Assembly: GCA_913051905.1 (NCBI GenBank)
Contig: CAJXBY010000095.1
Span: 1-9,521, forward strand
DNA: 9,521 bases
Direction of reading: 5' to 3'
DNA from: an uncultured Gammaproteobacteria bacterium
GTDB taxonomy: Bacteria > Pseudomonadota > Gammaproteobacteria > Arenicellales > UBA868
Shown here: piece after piece, positions 1 to 7,986 of the stretch
Layout of the letters: the number at the start of each line of letters is the position of its first letter
Numbering within the stretch: the stretch's first letter is position 1
Notes under the pieces: generated by a model
The model's database searches: none
Told to the model about the DNA's origin: nothing
Seen by the model: the letters and a program-made list of their open reading frames with translations, nothing else
Translations under genes and position numbers: made by a program

Positions 1-455
<455 letters not shown>

Positions 456-501
456 ACAAAGACCTGCCCAGCTTCGTCCAAGGTGTCCTCACGATGGCTG
501 T

Positions 502-508
502 GGAGAGG
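502..508 (+). promoter_or_regulatory. Ribosome binding site that decides the ubiE start
   Basis: GGAGAGG lies 10 bases upstream of the GTG at 519. The alternative in-frame GTG at 483 has no well-spaced Shine-Dalgarno sequence, so this site favours the 519 start. Confidence 0.6.
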
Positions 509-518
509 GCCCGTACTC

Positions 519-1280
519 GTGAAAAATCAAGACACCACAACACCGACGGCTGACTTCGGTTTTACCAAAGTGGCGCAAGAGGACAAGGCGCCGCTCGTTG
601 CCGATGTTTTTCGGTCGGTTGCACATCGCTATGACCTAATGAATGACCTGATGTCAATGGGTGGGCATCGGCTGTGGAAAGATTTTCTGATCAGGCGCAG
701 CGCGGTCCGCCCGGGTCAATGGGTCCTAGACGTTGCGGCAGGAACGGGCGATCTGGTCCGCCGGTTCGCTGCCCAGGTCGGCGAGCAGGGGCGTGTTGTC
801 GCGATCGACATCAACTCACAGATGCTGAATCTGGGGCGGTCCAGGCTGGTAGACGCCGGCGTTGCCGGCAACGTAGATTATCTGATTGGCGATGCCGAGA
901 ACCTGCCCTTAAGAACTCGTCAGTTCGACTGTGTCTCGATTGCCTTCGGTTTGCGCAATGTCACCCGAATTTCGTCGGCCCTCGAATCGATGGCCAGTAT
1001 GCTCCGCCCCGGCGGCCGCCTGCTGGTGCTGGAGTTCTCGCTGCCGAGGAGCGAATTGCTAGCGCGGAGTTACGATTTTTACTCTTTCAATGTCATACCC
1101 CGCCTCGGAAAACTGATTGCTGGCGATGAGGTGAGCTATCGTTATCTGATTGAATCAATTCGTCGTCATCCCGACCCGCAGGCCCTGAAGGACATGATGC
1201 GCAGTTCCGGTCTGGACGACGTGGGGTACCACAGTCTCTGCGGGGGGATCGTCGTGCTGCATTGCGGATTCAGATACTGA
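519..1280 (+). CDS. ubiE: Ubiquinone/menaquinone C-methyltransferase UbiE
   Basis: This S-adenosylmethionine-dependent enzyme methylates the ring carbon of the demethylated benzoquinol intermediate in ubiquinone synthesis (and of demethylmenaquinol where that is made). The product is 253 aa from GTG 519, against 251 aa in E. coli. The N-terminal block YDLMNDLMSMGGHRLWK (about 38-54) is the UbiE signature. VLDVAAGTGDL (69-79) is SAM motif I, the acidic D97 follows in VAIDIN, LRPGGRLLVLEF (about 162-173) is the later methyltransferase motif, and the C-terminal SYRYLIESIRRHP block is typical. The GTG at 519 is preferred over the GTG at 483 because it aligns with the E. coli N-terminus (reaching FGF at the same distance) and has a better ribosome binding site. 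The gene heads the ubiE-ubiJ-ubiB cluster, a conserved gammaproteobacterial order. Identity is nearly certain; only the start is open. Confidence 0.95.
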   Translation: MKNQDTTTPTADFGFTKVAQEDKAPLVADVFRSVAHRYDLMNDLMSMGGHRLWKDFLIRRSAVRPGQWVLDVAAGTGDLVRRFAAQVGEQGRVVAIDINSQMLNLGRSRLVDAGVAGNVDYLIGDAENLPLRTRQFDCVSIAFGLRNVTRISSALESMASMLRPGGRLLVLEFSLPRSELLARSYDFYSFNVIPRLGKLIAGDEVSYRYLIESIRRHPDPQALKDMMRSSGLDDVGYHSLCGGIVVLHCGFRY

Positions 1281-1312
1281 TCGTGACCTGAGTCAAGCAG
1301 GGCCCCGGGGTA

Positions 1313-1909
1313 ATGATTGAAGAAATACTAGAGCGCTCGATAAACCGGGCTCTTGCCCTGGATGCGCTGTCGCGGGACAAAATGCAACAGTTGGCCGGCA
1401 AGATAATTGCATTGGAGATCGAGGATTTGAATCGGATCATCCAACTCGTTCCGGACAAAGACAGCGTGCAGGTCAGACAATGGTCAGAACAACCCCCGGA
1501 TGTCACCATCTGCGGCCGTTTTAGCGATTACCTGCGAGGCGCGGCGGCGACACTCCGAAACGCGTCACAGCCCGATTCTGCTCTGCGCATCAGCGGTGAC
1601 GCGGAAACGCTTGAACAACTCAGAACCGTTCTTGTCTCACTGGACCTGGAAGAAGTGGTGTCCCAGGTCGTAGGGGATACAGCAGCGAGGAAATTGATGA
1701 CAGGCTTGAAAGATATCACCGACTGGCTGAACCAGGCCGGTGATTCGATTGCAGCAAACATCGGGGAAGTTCTGAAAGAGGAGAAACGCCTGCTGGCGAC
1801 CGGACCAAGACATGAGCGGTTCCTGAATGAGGTCACCCGGCTTCAGGAGAGCACTGACCGCCTGGAGGTACGCGTGGACAGGCTTGAGCGCGGGACAACC
1901 GGAGACTGA
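1313..1909 (+). CDS. ubiJ: Ubiquinone biosynthesis accessory factor UbiJ (SCP2-type lipid-binding protein)
   Basis: UbiJ (formerly YigP) is a non-catalytic partner of the soluble Ubi metabolon. It has an SCP2 sterol-carrier-like domain thought to hold the hydrophobic polyprenyl intermediates, and it works with UbiK. The 198 aa product is close to the 201 aa of E. coli UbiJ. Residues about 10-115 read as a divergent SCP2 domain, including ITICGRF-like beta segments (VTICGRFSDYL, 64-74) and a short acidic helix. A C-terminal helix with leucine/valine heptads follows (about 173-192, ending DRLEVRVDRLER), matching the coiled coil expected of this family. Its place between ubiE and ubiB is the strongest evidence, because sequence conservation in this family is low. 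The ATG is 32 bases after ubiE and its ribosome binding site is weak (a run of G just upstream), which suggests some translational coupling. Confidence 0.88.
   Translation: MIEEILERSINRALALDALSRDKMQQLAGKIIALEIEDLNRIIQLVPDKDSVQVRQWSEQPPDVTICGRFSDYLRGAAATLRNASQPDSALRISGDAETLEQLRTVLVSLDLEEVVSQVVGDTAARKLMTGLKDITDWLNQAGDSIAANIGEVLKEEKRLLATGPRHERFLNEVTRLQESTDRLEVRVDRLERGTTGD
1901..1904 (+). promoter_or_regulatory. Ribosome binding site for the TTG start of ubiB
   Basis: GGAG sits inside the last codons of ubiJ, 8 bases before TTG 1913. It supports the non-ATG start of ubiB, which has no ATG for about 200 codons. Confidence 0.5.
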
Positions 1910-1912
1910 CGA

Positions 1913-3619
1913 TTGGTCATAGGCTGGCGACAGACGGGACGGCTGTTTCGAATCGTGCGCGTCTTTGTCCGACACGGTTTGGACGAATTTGTCACGACTT
2001 TGCACCTGTTCAGAGCGTACCGCTGGCTGCTGTTCCTGCTGCCGGGATACTGGTCGCGCAAGCTGGACAAATCGCGCGGACAGAGGTTGCGGGAGGCACT
2101 TGAAGAACTCGGGCCGATCTTCGTGAAATTTGGTCAACTGCTGTCCACCCGCCCGGATCTGATTCCCGAAGATATCGCCGTCGAGTTGACCCGGCTCCAG
2201 GATGACGTTGAGCCCTTCCCGAGCGACGAGGCCCGGTCAGTGATCGAGCTGGCCTACGGCGTTCGGCTCGAGGAACACCTGACTGACTTTGATGACCAGC
2301 CCATAGCGTCGGCGTCCGTTGCCCAGGTGCATTCAGCCAGGCTCGGCGACGGAACTGAAGTGGTCGTCAAGGTGTTGCGGCCGGGCATCAAAGAGGTGAT
2401 CGACGAGGACCTGGATCTGCTCTATGTGCTGGCCCATCTGGCGGACAAGTATTGGTCAGAAGGCAGGCGCCTGCGTCCGGTCGAGATCGTCGAGGAATAC
2501 CACAAGACTATCTATGATGAGATGGACCTGATGCGCGAAGCTGCCAATGCGACCCAGCTGAGACACAATTTCCCTGACTCTGACCTCATCTATGTGCCGC
2601 GTGTCTACTGGGAGCACACCCGGCGCGACGTCATGGTCATGGAGCGGGTCAGCGGAATCCCCATTCGCGATGTAGACGCTATCCGGAATTCCGGCGTCGA
2701 TATGAAACAGCTGGCACACAATGGGGTGGAGATCTTTTTCACCCAGGCATTCCGTGATGGCTTCTTTCACGCTGACATGCATCCGGGAAATATATTTGTC
2801 GGTCCGGATGGACAGTATCGGGCCGTTGACTTCGGCATCATGGGCATTCTAAACGACTCGGACAAGCGCTATCTCGCCGAGAATTTTCTGGCATTCTTCA
2901 ACCGTGATTACCGGGCGGTGGCACAGGCGCATATCAGGGCTGGCTGGGTGCCTCCGGATACTCCTACCGAAGCGTTCGAATCGGCAGTCCGAACCGTATG
3001 CGAGCCGATCTTTGCCAAGCCGATCAGCGAAATTTCATTCGGCCGGCTGGTGATAAGACTTTTCCAGGTAGCTCGACGGTTCAATATGCCCATCCAGCCG
3101 CAACTGATCCTGTTGCAGAAAACGCTGCTGAACATCGAGGGGTTGGGTCGGCAGCTGTATCCGCAGCTGGATTTGTGGGAAACCGCCAAGCCTTTCCTGG
3201 AACGCTGGATGCGGGATCAGATCGGGCCTGGTGCGCTGCTGCGCGACTTCCGTCAGCAGTGGCCGCAAATCGCGCCGCTATTGCCGGAACTGCCTGCCCT
3301 GATTCACGGTGCGTTACGCCGCCTGCACGATGAACCAAGGGGCGAGCAGGTATCTACCGACGAGATTGACCGTTTGCGCCAGGAGTTAACAGCCACTGTG
3401 CGCGGTGTTGCCGGTATCGTGCTGGGCTGTGTTCTGCTGCTGATCGCACCATTCATTGCAGTCTTCCCGGAACTTCCGACGGCGCCAAAGATGAACTGGC
3501 TCGGTGGCTTGGTCGGCGCCTGTGGGGCGCTTTTAGTCGTCTTCGGCTGGTTCTCCGGAAGGCGGCGGGGCCGGGCGTTGACCAAGCCGAAGAACCGTTC
3601 GGCCACGCGGCGAATCTGA
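1913..3619 (+). CDS. ubiB: UbiB, atypical kinase-like ATPase of ubiquinone biosynthesis
   Basis: UbiB belongs to the ABC1/ADCK/COQ8 family of atypical protein-kinase-like ATPases. It is membrane-anchored and is thought to help extract or deliver coenzyme Q precursors; it is not a proven protein kinase. The product is 568 aa (546 in E. coli). Visible in order: the family-specific KxGQ motif (KFGQ, 72-75), the alanine-rich loop replacing the normal P-loop (ASASVAQVH, 132-140), the nucleotide-binding lysine in VVVKVLRPG (K153), the catalytic HADMHPGN (286-293) and the metal-binding DFG (306-308). Two hydrophobic segments close the protein (GIVLGCVLLLIAPFIAVFP and WLGGLVGACGALLVVFGW), matching the C-terminal membrane anchor. 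The start is TTG 1913, three bases after the ubiJ stop. It aligns the N-terminus with E. coli within about two residues. The extra length is mostly a basic C-terminal tail. Confidence 0.96.
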   Translation: MVIGWRQTGRLFRIVRVFVRHGLDEFVTTLHLFRAYRWLLFLLPGYWSRKLDKSRGQRLREALEELGPIFVKFGQLLSTRPDLIPEDIAVELTRLQDDVEPFPSDEARSVIELAYGVRLEEHLTDFDDQPIASASVAQVHSARLGDGTEVVVKVLRPGIKEVIDEDLDLLYVLAHLADKYWSEGRRLRPVEIVEEYHKTIYDEMDLMREAANATQLRHNFPDSDLIYVPRVYWEHTRRDVMVMERVSGIPIRDVDAIRNSGVDMKQLAHNGVEIFFTQAFRDGFFHADMHPGNIFVGPDGQYRAVDFGIMGILNDSDKRYLAENFLAFFNRDYRAVAQAHIRAGWVPPDTPTEAFESAVRTVCEPIFAKPISEISFGRLVIRLFQVARRFNMPIQPQLILLQKTLLNIEGLGRQLYPQLDLWETAKPFLERWMRDQIGPGALLRDFRQQWPQIAPLLPELPALIHGALRRLHDEPRGEQVSTDEIDRLRQELTATVRGVAGIVLGCVLLLIAPFIAVFPELPTAPKMNWLGGLVGACGALLVVFGWFSGRRRGRALTKPKNRSATRRI

Positions 3620-3630
3620 GCAAACAGACA

Positions 3631-3655
3631 ATACCTGAGAAAAATACTTGGTTTT
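3631..3655 (+). promoter_or_regulatory. Candidate IscR type 1 operator, upstream site
   Basis: By hand count this 25-bp stretch agrees with the E. coli IscR type 1 consensus, as I recall it, at 19 of 25 positions. The left half begins ATACCTGA, a run of A fills the centre, and the right half carries ACTTGG. It overlaps the proposed -35 element (3648-3653), so binding of [2Fe-2S]-IscR would block RNA polymerase. Assignment rests on consensus match plus position upstream of iscR; no alignment could be run. Confidence 0.6.
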
Positions 3656-3676
3656 TGGTCTGTTAATCCTTATAAT
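3648..3676 (+). promoter_or_regulatory. Sigma-70-type promoter for iscR-suf
   Basis: A perfect -10 element TATAAT lies at 3671-3676. At 17 bp spacing, TTGGTT (3648-3653) is a weak -35 matching TTGACA at three positions. The stretch is AT-rich against GC-rich flanks. Transcription would start near 3683 and leave a leader of about 110 nt before iscR. No convincing terminator hairpin for ubiB was seen upstream, so some read-through from the ubi genes is possible. Confidence 0.65.
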
Positions 3677-3689
3677 TTTACTCAGGATT
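3665..3689 (+). promoter_or_regulatory. Candidate IscR type 1 operator, downstream site
   Basis: This second 25-bp stretch agrees with the remembered type 1 consensus at 17 of 25 positions by hand count. It is bounded by a perfect inverted repeat, AATCCT (3665-3670) and AGGATT (3684-3689), and it contains the -10 element. Its centre is 34 bp from that of the upstream site, about three helical turns. The paired layout recalls the two IscR sites before E. coli iscR. Confidence 0.5.
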
Positions 3690-3793
3690 TAGATGTTTCG
3701 TTTTTGGCCGTTGATTCAATCGGATAGCGTTGCCGCCGGCGTGCAAGCCAGGTTCCGCCACGCAACACGCCGCCTACCGGTAAGGGGGAATTC
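3690..3793 (+). other. Untranslated leader of iscR with short inverted repeats
   Basis: No gene is visible here. Two nested pairs of short complementary arms occur, GTTGC/GCAAC and GGCGTG/CACGCC, over about 3728-3773. These could fold in the mRNA, but the arms are short and the fold is not tested. The leader ends in a strong ribosome binding site, AAGGGGGA, 4 bases before the iscR ATG. Confidence 0.35.
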
Positions 3794-4306
3794 ATGCGTT
3801 TGACTACCAAAGGTCGTTATGCCGTAACCGCCATGCTGGATCTTGCACTCAATCAGGGCAGGCGTCCCGTCACGCTGCAGGACATCGCCGTCAATCAGGA
3901 GATTTCGCTGTCGTACCTGGAACAACTGTTTGCCAAGCTGCGTCGCGACGGGCTGGTTAAGGGGACCCGGGGTCCAGGTGGAGGTTATCGACTGGCCAAG
4001 GACGCCGATCACATTTCGATCGCAACAATCATTGCTGCGGTAGATGAAAAAGCCGATATGACTCGATGCGGCGGCGAGGCCAACTGTCTGGACGGCGAAA
4101 AGTGTCTGACCCATGAGTTGTGGGCCGAACTCAGTCTGGAAATTTACCGGTTTCTGGACGGCATCACGCTGGATAACCTGGTCCGCAGGCCGGAAGTACA
4201 GGCTGTGGCTGAGCGCCAGGAATCGAACCGTAAAGGCCAGGCCGCGGTCTCACTGCAGTCCGTCGTTGTCGATTCCGACCCGTTGGCCAGCGTGATCCGA
4301 TGCTGA
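3794..4306 (+). CDS. iscR: Rrf2-family Fe-S cluster-sensing regulator IscR
   Basis: IscR carries a [2Fe-2S] cluster and represses Fe-S assembly genes when clusters are plentiful; the cluster-free form can act at other (type 2) sites. The product is 170 aa (162 in E. coli). The N-terminal winged helix-turn-helix [19 protein letters not shown] is typical. E43 in the recognition region (SYLEQLF) is the residue that, in E. coli, limits apo-IscR at type 1 sites. The cluster ligands C92, C98, C104 and H107 are all present at exactly the E. coli positions. The wing segment GPGGGYRLA (60-68) is also conserved. The last 35 or so residues diverge, as is common, and end in a cysteine. A strong ribosome binding site precedes the ATG. 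The gene heads the suf operon rather than isc, and two candidate IscR operators lie upstream, so autoregulation together with suf control is inferred. Confidence 0.95.
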   Translation: MRLTTKGRYAVTAMLDLALNQGRRPVTLQDIAVNQEISLSYLEQLFAKLRRDGLVKGTRGPGGGYRLAKDADHISIATIIAAVDEKADMTRCGGEANCLDGEKCLTHELWAELSLEIYRFLDGITLDNLVRRPEVQAVAERQESNRKGQAAVSLQSVVVDSDPLASVIRC

Positions 4307-4382
4307 TCGAGGCCACCGGGATCGAAAATGGCTTGTCCCACCTCGCTCGACCATGCCGGCAGCTCCAGGGAAACCGACTGAA

Positions 4383-5831
4383 ATGAGTTCATCAGCGACA
4401 GAAATCAGTGATCTGATTGGACGGGAATACAAGGAAGGATTCGTCACCGAAATCGAGGCGGATACCCTGCCGCCCGGCCTCGACGAAGGGGTGATCCGTC
4501 AACTCTCCGCCAAGAAGAACGAGCCCGAATTCATGCTGGACTGGCGGCTGGACGCTTTCCGTCGCTGGCAGGAGATGAAGGAGCCGGCCTGGGCCCATGT
4601 CGATTACCCGCCGGTGGATTTCCAGGGCATCAGCTACTACTCCGCCCCGCGTAGTCAGGCAGACGGCCCACAGAGCCTCGAAGAGGTAGACCCCAAACTC
4701 CTCGAGACCTACAACAAGCTCGGCATTCCGCTGGAAGAGCAGAAGTTTCTGGCCGGCGTGGCAGTGGATGCGGTATTCGACAGCGTGTCGGTGGCGACGA
4801 CTTTCAAAAGCAAGCTGGCTGAAGCGGGGGTGATCTTCTGTCCATTTTCGGAGGCGATGCAGGAGCACCCGGACTTGGTACGCCGCTATTTGGGAACAGT
4901 CGTACCCAGCGGCGATAACTTTTATGCTGCACTGAATTCAGCTGTCTTCAGTGATGGCTCGTTCGTTTATATCCCCAAGGGTGTGCGTTGCCCGATGGAG
5001 CTGTCGACGTATTTCAGGATCAACGCGTTGAACACGGGCCAGTTCGAACGGACCCTGATCATCGCTGACGAAGGCAGCTATGTCAGCTATCTGGAGGGGT
5101 GCACGGCGCCGATGCGCGACGAAAACCAGCTGCACGCCGCGGTAGTCGAACTGGTCGCCATGGAGGGAGCCCAAATCAAGTACTCGACGGTCCAGAACTG
5201 GTACCCCGGTGATGAGGAGGGCCGAGGCGGTATCTACAACTTTGTCACCAAACGCGGTGCGTGTCGGGGTGACGATGCCAGAATCTCATGGACCCAAGTC
5301 GAGACCGGTTCGGCGATCACATGGAAATACCCGAGTGTGTTGCTCGAGGGTGATCGGACGGTCGGAGAGTTCTATTCTGTTGCGCTGACCAACAACTATC
5401 AGCAGGCCGATACCGGAACCAAGATGGTTCATATCGGCCGGGACACCAGCAGCACCATTATCTCCAAAGGTATTTCGGCAGGTCGTGGCCAGAACGCCTA
5501 TCGAGGCCTGGTCAAGGTCCTCAAGGGTGCTGAAAATGCGCGGAACTACTCCCAGTGTGATTCGCTCCTGATGGGTGATCGGTGCGGCGCGCACACTTTC
5601 CCCTATCTGGAAATCAAGAACCCGACTGCGATCGTCGAGCACGAGGCAACCACATCAAAGATCGGGGAAGACCAATTGTTTTACTGCCGTCAGCGGGGAC
5701 TGTCGGAAGAGGACGCGGTCTCGATGATTGTTAATGGTTTTTGCAAGGAAGTATTCAAGGAACTGCCGATGGAGTTTGCAGTTGAGGCACAGGCTTTACT
5801 GGGCATCAGCCTGGAAGGTGCGGTCGGTTGA
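4383..5831 (+). CDS. sufB: Fe-S cluster assembly scaffold protein SufB
   Basis: SufB forms the SufBC2D complex on which a nascent Fe-S cluster is built from persulfide sulphur delivered by SufS with its partner. From ATG 4383 the product is 482 aa (495 in E. coli). The shortfall is mainly the cysteine-containing loop near residue 100 of E. coli, which is replaced here by [12 protein letters not shown]. The functional residues are kept: C240 in LEGCTAP (E. coli C254, sulphur entry), C392 in YSQCDS (E. coli C405, cluster assembly) and E421 in IVEHEATTS (E. coli E434). The upstream ATG 4353 would add ten residues but has no ribosome binding site; AGGG 12 bases before 4383 is only moderate, so the start is likely but not certain. 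The gap from iscR is 76 bases, consistent with one operon. Confidence 0.95.
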   Translation: MSSSATEISDLIGREYKEGFVTEIEADTLPPGLDEGVIRQLSAKKNEPEFMLDWRLDAFRRWQEMKEPAWAHVDYPPVDFQGISYYSAPRSQADGPQSLEEVDPKLLETYNKLGIPLEEQKFLAGVAVDAVFDSVSVATTFKSKLAEAGVIFCPFSEAMQEHPDLVRRYLGTVVPSGDNFYAALNSAVFSDGSFVYIPKGVRCPMELSTYFRINALNTGQFERTLIIADEGSYVSYLEGCTAPMRDENQLHAAVVELVAMEGAQIKYSTVQNWYPGDEEGRGGIYNFVTKRGACRGDDARISWTQVETGSAITWKYPSVLLEGDRTVGEFYSVALTNNYQQADTGTKMVHIGRDTSSTIISKGISAGRGQNAYRGLVKVLKGAENARNYSQCDSLLMGDRCGAHTFPYLEIKNPTAIVEHEATTSKIGEDQLFYCRQRGLSEEDAVSMIVNGFCKEVFKELPMEFAVEAQALLGISLEGAVG

Positions 5832-5866
5832 TTGAGAAGACAACGGTGAAATCACCAATTGATGGC

Positions 5867-5870
5867 AGGA
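5867..5870 (+). promoter_or_regulatory. Ribosome binding site that decides the sufC start
   Basis: AGGA lies 9 bases before GTG 5880. The competing ATG 5862 lacks a well-placed site and would add six residues not found at the N-terminus of E. coli SufC. Confidence 0.45.
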
Positions 5871-5879
5871 ATAAAACGA

Positions 5880-6650
5880 GTGCTGAGTGTTAACAATCTC
5901 AATGTCGCGGTCGCCGGCGAGCCGATTCTTAAAGGGCTCAGCCTTCGGGTCAACGCGGGCGAAGTCCACGCGATTATGGGGCCTAACGGCTCAGGTAAGA
6001 GCACCCTGGCGAGTGTCATCGCGGGTCGCGACGGTTACGATGTCGTTTCCGGTTCTGTCGATTACGACGGGCAGGATCTGCTAGAACTCCCGCCAGAGGA
6101 GCGGGCGAGACAGGGCATATTCCTCGCCTTTCAGTACCCGGTCGAAATTCCGGGCGTAAACAATGTTTACATGCTCAAGGCGGCGATCAATGCCATCCGC
6201 AAGCATCGCCGTGAAGACGAACTCGACGCCATAGAATTTCTGAAGCTGGTCCGCGAGAAGCTCAAACTGGTCGAGATGAAGGAGGAGTTCCTGCATCGAC
6301 CGGTCAACGTTGGGTTTTCAGGGGGCGAGAAGAAGCGCAACGAGATTCTACAGATGGCGCTGCTCGAACCGCGGCTTGCGATACTGGATGAAACCGATTC
6401 GGGGCTGGACATTGATGCGCTGAAAGTCGTCGCCTCGGGCGTGAACGCATTGCGCCGCAGCGACCGGGCTATTGTGGTGGTCACCCACTACCAGCGGTTG
6501 CTGAACTTAATCGTTCCCGATTACGTCCACGTGCTGGCCGGTGGTCGAGTGCTTAAATCCGGTGGCAAGGAGCTGGCGCTGGAACTTGAAGAACGCGGAT
6601 ACGGTTGGGTCGAGCAGTCGGCCGCAGCGGAAGCGGCAGCTCCGGCCTGA
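5880..6650 (+). CDS. sufC: SUF system ATPase SufC
   Basis: SufC is a soluble ABC-type ATPase. Its ATP-driven dimerisation opens the SufB-SufD interface so a cluster can be built. From GTG 5880 the product is 256 aa (248 in E. coli), starting MLSVNNLNV like the E. coli MLSI start. All nucleotide-binding elements are present: Walker A GPNGSGKST (34-42), Q-loop Q85 in FQYPVEIPG, signature SGGEKKR (147-153), Walker B LAILDE (166-171), D-loop SGLDID and switch H203 in VTHYQR. The VGFSGGEKKRNEILQMA stretch is characteristic of SufC and not of transport ATPases. A short alanine/glutamate-rich tail extends the C-terminus. ATG 5862 is an alternative start that would give 262 aa. The gene lies 48 bases after sufB and 4 bases before sufD. 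Confidence 0.95.
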   Translation: MLSVNNLNVAVAGEPILKGLSLRVNAGEVHAIMGPNGSGKSTLASVIAGRDGYDVVSGSVDYDGQDLLELPPEERARQGIFLAFQYPVEIPGVNNVYMLKAAINAIRKHRREDELDAIEFLKLVREKLKLVEMKEEFLHRPVNVGFSGGEKKRNEILQMALLEPRLAILDETDSGLDIDALKVVASGVNALRRSDRAIVVVTHYQRLLNLIVPDYVHVLAGGRVLKSGGKELALELEERGYGWVEQSAAAEAAAPA

Positions 6651-6654
6651 CGGA

Positions 6655-7986
6655 ATGAGTGAGACTGTTTCAACTGCCGGGGACTATCTGGCGGCGCAGC
6701 GGTTGGCTGAGTTGCCGGCTTCAGGGTCCACCTGGCTGGACAACAGGCGTGGCCAGGCCAGATCGTTGCTTGAAGGCATCGGGTTGCCGACGACCCGCCA
6801 GGAAGACTGGAAATACACCAACGTTCGGCCCATTACCCGGACAACCTTCCATCCAGTCTCGGCGTCTTGTGGCTGGCATGATCGAGAATACCTGGAAAGC
6901 GTAAAACTCCCGGGGTTAGACAGTCACCGGCTGGTCTTTGCCGACGGCATCCTGGTACCGGAACTGTCAAGCTGTGAAGGGTTGCCCGCGGGGGTGACCG
7001 TGACCAGCGTGGCTGAGGTCCTGCGTGCGGACGACGCAAGACTGGAAAAGCTGCTGGGCTCGGCACTGCCATCTACGCCCCATGGGTTTACAGCAATGAA
7101 CTCGTCTTTCGTGGCCGACGGGGCCTATCTGGATATCGGGCCCGGTACTGTGCTGGACAAGCCGGTGGAGCTGCTGTTCATCTGCGCGTGTGCCGGCGAA
7201 GGCCGGCTGGGCATGCCGCGCAATCTGATTGTCGGCCGGCCGGGAAGCCGGGCCCGCGTGATCGAGCGGTACTTGTCGGTGGATGAGGCCCGTTCACTGA
7301 CCAACGCGGTCAGCGAAGTGATCCTCGAAGAAGGCGCCCAGCTGTCTCATCATCGGATCACCGATGAGAGTTCGCGCAGCTTCCACGTGGGCGGCCTTTT
7401 TGCCGCTCTCGACGGCGACAGCCGACTCGATGCCTGCTCGGTGACATTGGGCGGCTCGCTGGTCCGCAACGATGTATTGGTCCATCTGGTCGCTCCGGGT
7501 GCTGCAGTTGATCTCGCGGGTCTCTATCTCGCCCGCGGTCGCGGCCATATCGACAACCACACCCACGTGGTGCACGAAAGCCCCGCCGCCACAAGCCGTG
7601 AGCTGTACAAGGGTGTTCTCAGCGACCGCTCAAGGGCGGTCTTTCATGGCCGCATCACGGTGCAGGCGGGCGCGCAACAGACTGATTCCGAACAGAGCAA
7701 CCAGAACCTGCTGCTATCGCGTGATGCCGAGGTGGACACCAAGCCACAACTCGAGATCTATGCTGATGATGTCAAGTGCAGCCACGGGGCAACGGTTGGT
7801 CAGCTGGATGAGATGGCCGTCTTCTACCTGCGGTCCCGGGGTATGGGTGAGAGCGAAGCCCGGCGGATGCTCACACAGGCCTTTGCCGGCGAGATTCTGG
7901 AACGCATTGATCTCGAAAGCCTCCGCGCCTATCTGGATCAGTGCGTGAGCCAGAGGCTCGCTAGCGGAGACCAGATCGCCCCATGA
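6655..7986 (+). CDS. sufD: Fe-S cluster assembly protein SufD
   Basis: SufD is the SufB paralogue that completes the SufBC2D scaffold; it helps iron entry and cluster formation at the SufB-SufD interface. The product is 443 aa, within the usual range. The N-terminal helical part contains QEDWKYTNVRP (about 48-58), a SufD hallmark. A long parallel beta-helix core follows, with HIDNHTHVVHESP and SDRSRAVFHGRI. The conserved DVKCSHGATVGQLD carries C375 and H377, equivalent to E. coli C358 and H360. The helical end YLRSRGMGESEARRML matches the SufC-docking region. ATG 6655 starts 4 bases after the sufC stop with little ribosome binding site of its own, so translational coupling to sufC is likely. 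The gene ends in an ATGA overlap with sufS. Confidence 0.94.
   Translation: MSETVSTAGDYLAAQRLAELPASGSTWLDNRRGQARSLLEGIGLPTTRQEDWKYTNVRPITRTTFHPVSASCGWHDREYLESVKLPGLDSHRLVFADGILVPELSSCEGLPAGVTVTSVAEVLRADDARLEKLLGSALPSTPHGFTAMNSSFVADGAYLDIGPGTVLDKPVELLFICACAGEGRLGMPRNLIVGRPGSRARVIERYLSVDEARSLTNAVSEVILEEGAQLSHHRITDESSRSFHVGGLFAALDGDSRLDACSVTLGGSLVRNDVLVHLVAPGAAVDLAGLYLARGRGHIDNHTHVVHESPAATSRELYKGVLSDRSRAVFHGRITVQAGAQQTDSEQSNQNLLLSRDAEVDTKPQLEIYADDVKCSHGATVGQLDEMAVFYLRSRGMGESEARRMLTQAFAGEILERIDLESLRAYLDQCVSQRLASGDQIAP

Noticed and set aside
1637..2137. 166-codon open frame on the minus strand across ubiJ and ubiB
   Set aside because: It lies opposite two well-recognised coding regions, resembles no family I know, and long antisense frames are common in GC-rich genes.
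3601..3640. Rho-independent terminator after ubiB
   Set aside because: No GC-rich stem followed by a T run is present; the T-rich stretch at 3652-3656 belongs to the promoter and operator region.
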